DNA of 64,000 nt from Nageia nagi (GCA_050084985.1 JBITNC010000001.1:48856001-48920000), one strand, 5' to 3'. Shown: positions 44,790 through 56,940, counted from the stretch's first letter. Notes: generated by a model not told the origin, from the letters alone. A program made the numbers and translations.

Positions 44790-46313
44790 AGGTGAGAGGG
44801 CTAACTAGGTAGTCTCTTAGCTTTACAAACTAATGTGTAGCAATTCCCTTAGTGAATAGGTTAGCCAAATTATCCTTTGTATGGCAAGAATGCAAATTGA
44901 CAATCTTCTTTTCAACCATGTCCCAGATGAAATGATATTTCATGTAAAAATATTTGGATATGGATGGTACACTGGGTTTTTGGCTATCTAAATAGTTATT
45001 TGATTATCACATAATAGAGTGGTGGCACCAATTTGGGTTTCTCCTATCTCCTCCAAAATCTTTCTCATCCATAAAACTTGGGTACTGGCATTAGTAATTG
45101 CAATGTATTCAACTTCAATCAAGGATAAAGCAACAATTATTTATTTCTTGGAAGACCATGTAATAAGACTAGAACCAAGGCTAAAATAATTTCCAAAAGT
45201 TGATTTTCTATCATCAATGTTAGTACTCCAATCACTATCACTATATCCCACAAGTTTGACATGCTTATTTTTGAGGTAATGGATGCCAAAATTTAGGGTG
45301 CCTTTTACATATCTTCGTAATTTCTTGATTTCCTTTAAATGAGTTTCTAAAGGACCACTCATTTACCTAGATACATGAGACAATATGACAATGTGACAAA
45401 TATCCACATCAGCTTCAATAGCCCCATCATCTTTGCTTAAGTATTCTCCATGAGAAATGGGGGTAACAATAGTTATATGATCATCCATGCCAAACTTACA
45501 CAACAAATTAGTAGCATACTTAGTTTGAGAAATAAAAATTTGTTTAGCATCTTGATATACATCCAAATGAAGAAAATAGTGTATAATACCAAGATCCTTC
45601 ATTTCAAATTCTTGCATTATGGAGTTTTTGAAAGTATCATTCAATCTATAATTACTACCTATGTAAATAAGATCATCAACATAAAGGCAAATCAATAAAA
45701 TATCAATACCATCATGCTTATAATAGAGAGTTGGTTCACTTTTGCTTCTTGTGAACCCAGAATTCTGGAAATACCCATTTATCAATGAGTATCTAGCCTA
45801 TGGGGCTTGCTTGAGGCCATACAAATCTTTTTTCAACTTGTGAACATGATGTTCTTTACCTTTCTTTTCAAAACCTTGGGGCTGAGCAACAAATACCTCT
45901 TCATCAAGATATCCATTCAAGAATGCACTTTTTACATCCAAGTGATATACCTTCCATCCTTTGTGAGTAGCAATGGAGAGAACCATTTTGATGGTTTCTT
46001 GTCTATCAACATAAGCAAAGGTATCCTCATAGTCTATTTTGTATCTCTAAGTGAAGCCTTTGGCCATAAGTCTAGCCTTGTACCTCTCAATGATGCCATC
46101 AACATTAAACTTCATTTTATATACCCATTTAGAGCCTACAACCTTTGCCCTTATTGGAAGCACAACTAGTTCCCATGTATCATTTGTCTCAATGGATTGC
46201 ATCTCTCTTTCATAGCCTTCATGCAAACATCATTAGTACATGCATTTTCATAAAAAGAAGGCTCTAAATCAACACTACTTACCAATGCAAAACTAGTTAA
46301 TTCACCTTTTGGT
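44790..46313 (-). pseudogene. Copia B reverse transcriptase and RNase H
   Basis: The minus strand reads YHLDVKSAFLNGYLDEEVFV and KKDLYGLKQAP (45986-45800), then after a stop LLICLYVDDLIYIGSN near 45700-45655 and FEMKDLGIIHYFLHLDVYQD. RNase H contains HVKLVGYSDSDWSTNIDDRK (about 45265-45200) and, past a stop at 45140, degraded IEVEYIAITNA. The linker upstream (LEPSFYENACTND near 46265-46225) runs into the CACTA left end at 46314, with the GGT duplication. Confidence 0.9.
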
Positions 46314-46345
46314 CACTACTACCTTAAACCCAATTTGCATCCTTT
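46314..46345 (+). repeat. Left terminal inverted repeat of the CACTA element
   Basis: CACTACTACC then TTAAACCCAATTTGCATCC. It pairs with the right end with a perfect outer 10 bp and a degraded inner part. Confidence 0.92.
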
Positions 46346-46399
46346 TTTACGTATGGACTCTTTGTTATTTTTTTTTTATTTTTTTACTTTTTTTTTACA

Positions 46400-46660
46400 T
46401 AATTTTTGATGCAAACTACCATGCCAGAAGTTGCATTAGATTTTGCATTCTTTTTGGAGAACTTTTTATGTCATTTTTTGCATCTCTAAAGTAACTTTTT
46501 ACATTATTTTTTTACATTTGAAAGTGTCTAAATTTGCATCTTAAGGTTTTTGTTTTTGTGTCCTTTAATTGCATCTAAAGGGGTCAAAATTGCATCCTTG
46601 TTTGCATCCAAAGGGGTCTATTTTTGCATCGATTTTCCTACATTATATCGCTTATTACAT
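46400..46660. repeat. Left subterminal TTTGCATC array of the CACTA element
   Basis: TTGCATC, TTGCATT or TTACATT words recur roughly every 15-40 bp, often followed by a T-run or AAAGGGGTC. In En/Spm such subterminal repeats bind the TNPA protein. A binding role here is inference from position. Confidence 0.7.
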
Positions 46661-47185
46661 TCAAAACTACATCATTTTTATTTAAAAATTATTAAAAAAA
46701 TTGATTCATAATATTTAATATTATTTCTTCCATTTCCATTGAAATGCTAATCATTTGTCAAAATAATATTCCAATTTCACCAATCATACAACAAAATAAT
46801 ACTTGAATCGTACACTCGCCAAAATAATATGGGAATCGTATGATGTACCTATTTTGATAGGTGATCATATGCCAAAATAATATGCTAATAATATCACTTA
46901 AAATATGATAAAAAGGGAAAAAATATACTAAATTATGTTAAAATATATATGCCAAAATATTGGTCGATAAAACCATGATAACATCCACATCAAAATATTT
47001 CGAAATAACATACATATAGATGTTTGAATACACCAAAATGATATAATCTATACATAAAAATACATAAAAATGATATACACATTTGTATCAATACATCCAC
47101 ATGATATCTCAAAAATGATACAATGGTACTTTTCACATTATGAGTACAAAATGATAGTATAGCTACTAGTCCTCAATAACAATAT
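46661..47185. other. A+T-rich subterminal DNA
   Basis: Contains several CCAAAATAATAT / GCCAAAATAATATG words (46755-46890) and ATACAC/ATGATA-rich sequence to 47160. No gene is seen. Confidence 0.45.
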
Positions 47186-47189
47186 CATT

Positions 47190-49020
47190 GCTAGATCCAA
47201 ACTTAGTACCTCCAGATTGATCACCACCTGACTCACTACTTGCCACTACCTAACCCACTATAATGATTACGATCTACCCTACTAGGTTTACATGTTAGCT
47301 CACTATATACCCTAGTAGGATGTACCAACTCATAATCAAAAAAATCATCAAATCTCACATACCTAATAGATGGCAAATCACCCTCCTCTGATGCACCCAC
47401 CTATGATGCAACTCCTACGATGCAGTACTCACCTGCAAATAATAAGAAAATAAATATTTGTTTGCATACAATCATACTTACAAAACATATGCATTACCTA
47501 AAATAAATTCATGATATGCATGCCTTTATTAATTAAAATAATTAGATAACTTATACCAGCATTCATCATGTCCCTCAAGGCTTGGTAACCATATGTGATG
47601 TCATCTTGGTGTTCATTGTCATTAGGAAACCTATTGAAATCTCTTAAAATACAAAAAAAAAAAGTTAATTAGTACTATATTAAAAATCATTTACCTATAT
47701 CATTGAAAATCACTACATGCAATAAATATACTTACAAATCAAACTTCCATATTCTTCGCCCCTCCACTTCCCACTCAATGCATAATATTGCATCCCAATT
47801 TGGCAAGTTGAGACTTTGATGCTTTTCTTATGGTGTCTCTAAGCCTTCCAATTTCCTTTTTTCTTCCTTAGCTACTTTATTTAGAAGCATCTTACAAACC
47901 TTTTTATGAAATAATTAATTAGTATTATGTTAAAAAATCAATTAATCAAGTTCAAATAATAAATATGAATGATAATATTGATCCATACCTTCTTATGGAA
48001 GTCAATTAGTTTTTGCGCTAAGGTTCTTTGGTTAGGGGGAAGTTTCATTACTTTTAATTTGACATGATCTCTAACCCTTTTTAGATTCAATCCTACCTAG
48101 TGGAGCGCTTTCTTCTCAATCCATCCTTCATCAAATTCATGTTTCAAGTTTGTTATTATTCTCTTCTTTGCTACAAAAACACAAATTAGTTTTAGTATCT
48201 TGAAATATTAAATTAATGAAATCAAAACGTACATACCAAAAAATAATGCAAAAAATGAAAGCAAATACATACCAAATTCATCTTGTTTCTTCCATGGCCT
48301 ATCAAGGGTTTTTGCAAATTCTACTATTGCATCATTTTGGAGAGATTTGTAAAATAGTTTACTAGAAAAATAGTTGAAATCATATTAGTAAATGATCAAT
48401 ATACTTCTTACCAATATGTAAATTTATATTTTTCAAATATAAACTATTACCATTATCATCTTTCAGTACTTCTCCATTCTTCCTCACAAAAATTTGAATA
48501 TTTATGGAGCCTTGAGTCATTACCAGCATAGATTGTTGATTGATTGACTCTAGTAAATTGTATATTGCATGGATCACATCACAAATATGGTTCAAAATAT
48601 AAATTAAAATATTTTTTTATTAATTTTTAATAAATTAACAAATTAATTATAAATAATTACCTAAATGAGCGATGTTATGTCCCTACAGTGTGGTAACACC
48701 ACCTACTCCTCTAGCCTCATCACCCCCAACCATCGACATTAACTAATCTTGGCTAAATAATTGTTTAGAAATTTTTACAACCCCTTTTAACTTCTTTGAT
48801 TTCTCAATAAATTAAGAAAATAAGTGATTACATTTCTTGCTTAATGAAATATATATAATATAATTTAAAATTGCATTAATATTACATAATACATATAGAT
48901 ACTTACAAGTGATTTTTTTATTTTTGTAATTTCATATTTCTCTTTTTCTACATCCTTATCTTTTGTTTTCCTTTTGCCCTTATCTTTATCTTTATCACCC
49001 TTCTTTTCATGCCCCATATG
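47190..49020 (-). pseudogene. Second CACTA gene, spliced, function unknown
   Basis: A minus-strand gene starts near 49018 with a Lys/Asp-rich N-terminus (MGHEKKGDKDKDKGKRKTKD). Coding blocks are 48595-48420 (MLVMTQGSINIQIFVRKNGE), 48360-48272 (LQNDAIVEFAKTLDRPWKK), 48174-47992 (KHEFDEGWIEKKALH and KLPPNQRTLAQKLIDFHKK), about 47902-47750 (CKMLLNKVAKEEKRKLEGLE, LPNWDAILCIEWEVEGRRIW) and about 47650-47555 (NDNEHQDDITYGYQALRDMM). They are separated by 60-100-bp introns with GT...AG ends. Few stops interrupt them. Its place opposite the transposase suggests an accessory CACTA protein (TNPA-like role), but I recognise no domain. Confidence 0.55.
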
Positions 49021-49219
49021 TCGTCAATGGTGATCATTAGAAGAAAGTAAACAAAAGTTTAATAGTGATGTTAATATTATAGAATAAAAAACACATTTTG
49101 ATATTTCCTATTCTCATCGAAATTAGAAAAACATCATTTACTTAATAACATCAAAATACATTACTAAATATATAACATCATTTACTAAATAAAATCATAG
49201 GCACACAAACATGTAGGAT

Positions 49220-49625
49220 GATCTAAATAAAAGGCATTTGCAAACACCTACTAGAGAAGGGTGCAAGGGCCCTAATAGATAGGCTTGCTTAACTTATAAA
49301 TAATGAGGAGCACAATGGTTACTTTTGTATCTTACATAATTATACAATGGTTATCCTTATCTTCTACAATTTATGTTTTTATTACAAATACAAGGCATCT
49401 GCAAACACCTACTAGAGAATGGTGCAAGGGCCCTAGCTAATAGATATCTTGCTCCTTATCCTTATCTTGATCCTTTTGTATCTTACATAATTATACAGAA
49501 TTAACACTCTTATGCTTCATCATAGATTACTCATGGATCAAGGGGCACATTATGTTCCTTATCCATTTTTTCATCTTCTACAATTTATATTTTTATTACA
49601 AATACAAGCTCTACAATTTATTACC
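49220..49625. repeat. Imperfect direct repeat of ~165 bp
   Basis: GGCATTTGCAAACACCTACT at 49230 recurs as GGCATCTGCAAACACCTACT at 49393. Both are followed by AGAGAANGGTGCAAGGGCCC, then TTGTATCTTACATAATTATACA and TCTTCTACAATTTATRTTTT. The second copy has an insertion of about 80 bp. Confidence 0.7.
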
Positions 49626-49936
49626 AACATAATCCTTAGTCTCTAATTTTTCAAAAGTTTCCTTATTATTTACCCTTTCCTTCTTAGTTTCAAATGTAAG
49701 CATTTAGTTTGTTCACAAAGGTGAATTGGTAATGTACATCATTTCCATTGCAAAGGCTCAACTTTGAATCTTCCTAGAAATGTTAGGGATGTTAAGTACC
49801 TTTGTCCAAAATTTAAAAATGGATTTTCCTACCAAAAAATCATTTGCATTTAATCTTTTAAATGTTATTTCTTAGTTACTTTCTTTGCATTGTAGTACTT
49901 AGTAACAACCATATTCTTTATCCATATACTTTAGAT

Positions 49937-50480
49937 ACTGTTAAGGTTAATGGTTAGGGTTATGGTTAGTGGTTAGGGTTAGTGTTAATGGTTAAGAGTC
50001 AAGGTTAGGGTTAGTGTTACTGTTAGGGTTAGCATTAGGGTACTTAGTGGTTAGGGTTAGGGCCAATTGTTAGGGTTAGGGTTAATGGTTATGGTTAAGG
50101 TTAGAGTTAGGATACTTAATTAGTGTTAATTAGTGTTAGGGTTAGTGTTAGGGTTATTAGTGGTTAGGGTTAGTGTTAATGGATAGGAGTTAGGGTTTGG
50201 GTTAGCAATTAGGAATTAACTTAGGGTTAATAGTGTTAGGGTTAGCATTAGGGTACTTAGTGGTCAAGGTTAGGGTTAGTGGTTAGGGTTAGAATTAGAG
50301 GTAGGGTACTTAATTAGTGATAATTAGGGTTAGGGTTAGGGTTAGTGGTTAGGTTAGGGTTAACATTAGGGTTATTGGTTAGGGTTAGCATTAATGGCTT
50401 AAAGTTAGGGTTTGGGTTAGCAATTAGGAATTGAGTTGGTGTTAAGATTAGGGTTAGGGTTAGTCTTGATTAGGATGAAA
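49937..50480 (+). repeat. Degenerate TTAGGG-like interstitial array inside the CACTA element
   Basis: About 540 bp are made of GGTTAGGG, GTTAGTG, GTTAATG and short perfect GGTTAGGGTTAGGG runs. Longer units also repeat, for example GTTAGCATTAGGGTACTTAG at 50029 and 50241. The core resembles the TTAGGG telomere motif more than the usual plant TTTAGGG. It lies between the divergent genes and within 0.4 kb of the SET gene start. Confidence 0.8.
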
Positions 50481-50859
50481 TTTGTATCGATTTAAAACTT
50501 ACCAACATAAATTTTTAAGGATCTAAAAGAACATTTCCCTCTTCATGACTTACAATAAAAGAAGGATATTTTATTCTAAAAGCACTTGTACATCATCTAT
50601 TCTCTCTACCTATAATGATAACTCTTAAAAGGACTTTGATTAATGATGTGTCTTCTATTGCATGGAATGTATATCATAATTTTATATTTGTAGTTCAAAA
50701 TTTTTTACTTCTTTAATAATTCTAATTCTAAAAGTAAACATTTTGCTTATGTGTTTTTGAGTTGGTCTAAGATTGAAATATTTATAGATTATTATTATTC
50801 TTGTACTAATCTCTTTTTTTATTTAAATTGTAAAACATGTTAGTGACTTAGCTTATATA

Positions 50860-52300
50860 ATGCCACCAAGGTGGAGGAGGAGTGATGTATCATCAAATTC
50901 AAATATTCAGATACCACTACCTCAACATCAGAGAGTTTTTAGGAGTGATGTGTCATCTAATTCAAAGGAATTGCCTACACTAGTTACTAGTAGTTTGAGG
51001 AGTGATGTATAATATGATTCAAAGGAGTTGCCTACACTAGTTATTAAGAGGTTGAGGAATGATGTGTCATATGATTTAGAAGAGTTTCCTACACCAATTA
51101 TTAGGATGCCAAGGAGTGAGGTATCATATGATTCAAAGCCTAAGATATTTCTTATAGGTCTTATGAGGAGGAGTGATGTTTCATCATATTAGGATGAGGT
51201 AAGCTAAATGTTACTACGTAATATATAGCTAAAAATATAAGATAATCTAGATTCTCACTTTCATGCATGATATTATTTGCAATATTTAACTTTGTTTGAT
51301 TGCTAATATTGCAAGAACAAAATGTGCAAAGGATTGATGATTCATCATCATCAGAAGAAGATGATGATGCCTGTGAGGTAGTCAGTTAGGATCAATATTT
51401 GATTTTATTTTTGTATTCTTATATATTGAATGATATCAAATAAAACTAAATAAAATCAATATGTACATCTAAAATATGAAGCCAAAACAATATGTAGGTC
51501 CACCAAATGAAGTTAGAGAGATGCCTACAAGAACAAGATTTCAAAAGTGACCTCATGATCAATTAGAAGAGGATGCACATGAGTAGCCATTTGATCTACT
51601 AGAGGAGGATGTTCATGATTTGGGTTTGATGTGCATGCCATAAAAGCTACAACTTAAATATCAACATACATATGATCGTGGGGCATATGGTACATGGCTA
51701 GTTGAAATGCCTTTTCAAAAGGCTTATGCTATCTTTCCTTATTATGGTCATCAATACATAATCAAACCATATAAAAAGTGCTCTAGATATGGTTTGTTTA
51801 TACATAGTATTATGGTTATTATTCTAGGTTCTGAGATAGAGCCATTGATTCCATTTTGTGGGCCAATTTACACAGCAATGATTTGGATATAATTAGTGAG
51901 ATATATGTACAATATATCCACATATGGATTATGTGCAAGTGCTTTCGATATTCCATGTTTGTAGTGTTCAAAATGCTTATGCATTGATGGTAGACCAAAA
52001 ATACAAGGAAACATAGCCAGATACATAAATAGTTGTGTAGGTGAAGAATGGACACCAAATTGTGAATTTCATCAACATACTAATGATAAATAAGACTTCA
52101 TAGGTAGAAAAATGAATAATTATATAGTTGTTCCTATTAAAACTCTTAATGTTGGTGATGAGCTACTAGCTCACTATAGTTATAGAAGACCTACTCTAAT
52201 ACGTAAGGCACAAACTTTGGAGTTAGGAGATGATCAAAATGTAATAATTCATCTAGGACCAAAACTCAAAAATAAAAATAAAAAATTAATATATTATTGA
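50860..52300 (+). pseudogene. SET-domain protein gene carried by the CACTA element
   Basis: Exon 1 (50860-51198) encodes MPPRWRRSDVSSNS and four to five ~21-residue repeats (RSDVS..S-KELPTLV). A GT donor follows at 51199. Exon 2 (about 51315-51377) is acidic (DDSSSSEEDDDACE), with an acceptor that looks mutated. Exon 3 (from 51482) keeps one frame for 270 codons. It shows SET motifs in order: SRYGLF near 51785, GSEIEPLIPFCGPIYT near 51828-51876, GNIARYINSCVGEEWTPNCE near 52009-52068 and VGDELLAHYSY near 52153-52185. SET domains transfer methyl groups from S-adenosylmethionine to lysine; the N..R..N..C..NC motif is the cofactor/active-site knot. Six or more in-frame stops but no obvious indel occur. 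The transposase begins 240 bp downstream, and a possible donor at 52241 with an acceptor at 52537-52538 would join them in phase. Confidence 0.78.
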
Positions 52301-52480
52301 TGTGTATGAATGGATGTTTCAATATGTATGTATGGATAATGTGTATGTTTGGATGTATCAATTTGTTATATGTATGGATGTATCAAATTATATGTATTGA
52401 TGATCAATTTGTATGGATGTATCAAATTATATGTATGGAACTTTCATGTGTATCAATTTATGTATCAAATTACTTTGCAC
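52301..52480 (+). repeat. Short tandem repeat around GTATGGATGTATCAA
   Basis: Variants of TGTATGGATGTATCAAATTATA occur five or six times. They lie between the SET gene and the transposase, within the possible intron that could join them. Confidence 0.65.
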
Positions 52481-52538
52481 TTGTTACACTTATATTTTTT
52501 ATTCCAAATTAATGGTTTGTAACAACTGATTTTACAGT

Positions 52539-55500
52539 CAACAAATAGTCATCGTGACCACTCAAGAATGATAACTGTTATACCAACATTGCATCAAAAT
52601 AATGTAAGTAGGAGTGATAAAAAGATACTACAAAAAGCATATACCCCTAAGCAATATGCAAAGTTTATGTTTGAACCAAATCCAACAACTCCTATTCAAA
52701 CACCTATGTGAGATTCAAGTACTAATGATGATGAATTAAGAGAGGATAATATTGGTCATGATGATGATGTTAATAATAATGTTGATAAAGAAAATGGAAT
52801 TGATGGTTTGCTTGAGTCCCTCAATGTTCATATTGATGATGATGAAAGAGATGATGATTTAGAAAGTGATAGCATGTATAGTGCTTCTAAAACTAAATTA
52901 TATGAAGTAACAAACATAATTGTATTATCAATGATCCTACTTCTAATGAACATAAAAGCCAAATATGGATGGTCAGATACAAGTTTCATTTCTCTTCTGA
53001 GGTATGAATTTTATTTTGTTTTATGATAGTTCAATTTTTGATATTTTAATTTTAATGAAATTAACTACATAAATTATTTTTAATTGGTATTATAGGTTAC
53101 TAAAACAAAAGTTATTGCTAAGTGATAATATCATCCTAGATTCATGCAAAAAAGCATGTGACATTATGATGGATGTAGGGGTTGAGTATAATTCATATCA
53201 TGCATGTATTAATGATTACATATTGTATAGAGGAGAAGAATATGATACAAAAATTAAATATCCAAACTATGAAGAATCAAGATACAATGAAACAGAGAAA
53301 ATCCTCCAAATAAGGTTGTTCCTATAATGCCAATTCTTTCCAGGTTGATGCGAATATTTTGATGTAAGTCATTTGTAAAGTTAATGGACTGGCATGCAAG
53401 AAATAGAAGTGAAGGTGTGTTGAGTATACTTGAAGATAGTAAAGTAATAAAACATATAGAGGAGAAGTGGCCCAAGAAATTTAAAGATGAACCTAGGAGT
53501 GTCATATTGGGTTTAGTAATGGATGATGTTAATCTATTTTCAAAATAAACATCCACTTATTCATGTTGTCCTATTGTTATAATCACTTATAACATACCTC
53601 CATGGATGTTTATAAGAAAATAGCATTTGATATTGGCTATTATAGTCCCTTGACTGAAACAAGTTAAACAAATGGATGTATACCTTAAACCAGTAATTGA
53701 CAATTTGCAACTCTTATGGAAAGGAGTTCAAATGTATGATATAAGTAGACATATCAATCAAATATCATTCAAATGTTATGGCATACTATGTTGGACTATA
53801 CATGATTATCCAAGGCTTTTTGTTTATGCAGGTATGCATATATACATGTGTATATTTTATTTTTTATAATCATATCAATTATATATATGCATTATCTAAA
53901 TAAACTTATCACATGTATTTGTACAAAAGGTTATCATGCTTGTCTGCAGTGTGGGGAAAATCTTTTATTGAGATTTTCAAGTAAGATGAGTGAGATGAAA
54001 TATATTGGTCATAGGAAATACTTGCCAATGGATCATACTTTTTGAAAAAAGGGAGCCTATGGTCTAGTAGATAAAACCCCTATTCCTATTTATGAAACTC
54101 CTATGAGTTGGTTCATAAAGAACCAGCAATGTGTGGAAAATGTTAGAAAAAGAGCTTGTGATGAAGGTACTACTTTATGGTCACATGCTAAGATTATTCT
54201 TGGCAAAAAATGATTGATCAATAGGTGAAATATTATACAGTACAATTTTTTTGTAATATGTTTATTATTTTGAAAATATACAATGTTTATTATGAATTGG
54301 TTGCATGTTTTCAAGAATGAACAAATTATCAATATTTTATACATTGGAATATTGGAAGGAGTTGTTAGTGACACATTTAATGGATCCTATGCATATCATA
54401 AAAATGTTGTAACTTCTTTGTATTAGTACACAATAAAAAAAAGCATATACTAATACCATGAGAAATGATGTAAAAGATATTAAGAAAATGAGATCTTTAT
54501 GGATAACTTACTATCAAGATGAAAGAAAATAAGTACCTACAACAACATAGCTTATTAAAAAATATGAAGTGGAAAAGCTACACAAACTTATTCAAAACTT
54601 TAGAACACCAACATATTATGGATCATATCTAAGAAGTGCATTCATTTTTTATGGTAAAATCATAGGATTCAAGACTCATGATTATCGCTACTTCATGAAG
54701 GTATTTATCTCATATTATGTTTTGCACATTTTCCATTGAAATAAAAATACTTGCTATATTTATGCTCATACTTTTGCAACATATTTTTTCAATTGCAATT
54801 TGTGGATGTGGGGGTCTACCTGTTGATCTTAGACATGCAATCGATCGACTGTCATTATTTCTAAGGTATTTCATGTTAGAGTATGGCTCTATGAAAAATA
54901 ATATAGCATGTTTTTATTCTTATTATCTAATATTTTATGCATTTTTACATGTAATATTTTGACAATATTATATTTTCATGAACATGTGGTTATATTCAAA
55001 GGAGATACATGTGGCTGTAATAGATCAATGGCATAGAGAGATTGTTGAAATTGTCTACAAATTAGAAAAAGAATTGCCACCTACTTTTATGGACATACAA
55101 GTGCACCTATTGAACCACTTAGTAGATGATATTGACATGGTAGGTGTTATGAGTGCTAAAAATATGTTTTTTGTGGAGGGATTTTTAAAAGTGCTAAAGG
55201 GATTTGTTAGATAACATTCACAACCAGAAGGATCTATGGGTGAGGGATACATTGTATAGAAATCATTTTTTTATGCAAGTAAGTATTTATCCCAAATAGA
55301 TCCTTCTTCCCCAAAGATGTGGAGTGCAGATAAAGATAGTGAGAAATTAGAAGGGGAGTTCTCATAAACAAGCAAAACATTGTATTCTCTTAAAGGTATT
55401 TACTATATTTTAGCTATGTACATGCACTTTGGATTTACAAATTGTATAAATGCTTAATTACTAGCTAACAAATTTGTATTATAGTATTGTAAATTTATAG

Positions 55501-56330
55501 ATTATGACCTTCATGAATCTATAAATTGATTTATCATGATGCACTATGCATGTTACAAAAAGTGGATTGAGTTGTACAAAACTAAAAGAAGGAAAATTCA
55601 ATAGGAACATGCCTTGTTTTGTAGACATAATCAAAGGGGTACATCTAGTCTACCTGAAAATCTAAGAGAGAAAAATTGAACACAAGAATGTCCAAGGTCA
55701 TGGATGAAGAATGAAATTGAAATGAAATAACAAGATGCAGGAGGAAAAATAGATGATAATAAAAATGCATTAAATATTGTTATAGGATGCAAGCTTGAGG
55801 TAATTATTTTTATTAATATTTTTATAAAACTTCAATTTTCATGTAAATATGTGCAATCACTAATACAACTTTTCATGTAAATATGTACAAGCACTAATAA
55901 CATTTTTCATGTAAATATGTGCAGGCACTATCTTTCCTTACAATGTGGGCAGATGGTCAACAATTCATAAAAGAAAAGAATGATGAGAAAAAATGATATT
56001 TGACTATGGAGTGATGGCTGATTTTGATCAAGAAAGTCATGCAAGTCCAAGAGATACAAACTTGATACAAGGAAAATTAAAATATGTTAGAAAAATTCAA
56101 GAAATTATACAATTGGATTATAGGTCATTTCAGTGTGTCCAATTTAAATGTAAGTGGTTTGACACATTTGATAGAAGAATAATCTTGCATGATAGACCTA
56201 GTGATTACTTTGCAATTTACTCCACACAAATTTTACCTAACAATAAAAAGCATTATATTTTACCTCAACATTACATTCAAATATATTTCATCCTTGATGT
56301 TGATGATAATAAAAAGTGATTTGTAATTAA
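52539..56330 (+). pseudogene. CACTA transposase (TNP2 / transposase_21, DUF4218, DUF4216)
   Basis: The acidic N-terminus (52700-52900) leads to YGWSDTSFISLLR before an intron (about 53000-53094). Next are VEYNSYHACINDYILYRGEE (53185-53245), RNRSEGVLSILEDSKVI and ILGLVMDDVNLFSK (53400-53545), and YNIPPWMF (about 53590). MDVYLKPVIDNLQLLWKGVQ and LCWTIHDYPRLF (53672-53828) and, after a 98-bp intron, MKYIGHRKYLPMDHTF follow. All are typical of TNP2 cores. DUF4218 is at 55000-55270 (LEKELPPTFMDIQVHLLNHL, VLKGFVR, EGSMGEGYIV). DUF4216 is at 55993-56320 (YRSFQCVQFKCKWFDTFDR). Frame shifts near 53320 and several stops make it inactive. It would bind the ends and catalyse excision and integration. Confidence 0.92.
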
Positions 56331-56940
56331 ATGTAATCCTAGAAAAAAACATATTGTACATCTTGATGAAGAAGATAATTTGCAATGACAATATTGTAAT
56401 TGATATGCTTTTCACCAATATCTTGAACTTTTCATACATATATCTTGTTAGCTCATTGCTTATGGTATGACAATATTATTTATATTTAACTCCATAGTTA
56501 CAATTGCAAATGGTATATTTACAAAAAGAGCACAATGGAATAATGAAGATGGGCTTGAATTGATTTTTTTGTTATAAAATGATAAGGTAACTATGAACTC
56601 ATATAGTGATAAATTAAGACAATTATATTAACTTATATAATGCTTAATATGGAAGTAAGGTTTGTTACAAGTTGATGGTGTCTTACAACACTAATTTACT
56701 CCATCTTTGAAGGAAATGTGAACAATTATTTTCCATCATTTGAATATATAGATCATGCATCATCAAATTATGAAAATTTTAAGGAATCATTCAAGTAAGG
56801 TTAATCATTACGAGATGTGTGTAGGAAACCTTAACCATATTTGCCTCATGTATCTTATTAAATAATTCTTCAACAAGTTTATAATGTGTGTTTTCTCATA
56901 TTTTGTATCATTTTCCATCAAATTTCATAAATTTAAATGC
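56331..56940 (+). other. 3' region downstream of the CACTA transposase
   Basis: A+T-rich sequence with faint coding-like peptide after DUF4216 (HIVHLDEEDN near 56358). No further domain is recognised. Confidence 0.45.

Noticed and set aside
49937-50480. True chromosome-end telomere
   Set aside because: The array is degenerate, internal, flanked by transposon sequence on both sides and only about 540 bp long.
51482-52300. Independent host SET gene into which the CACTA element grew
   Set aside because: The gene lies between matched CACTA termini that restore copia B when removed, so it was delivered with the element. Earlier capture from a host gene remains possible.
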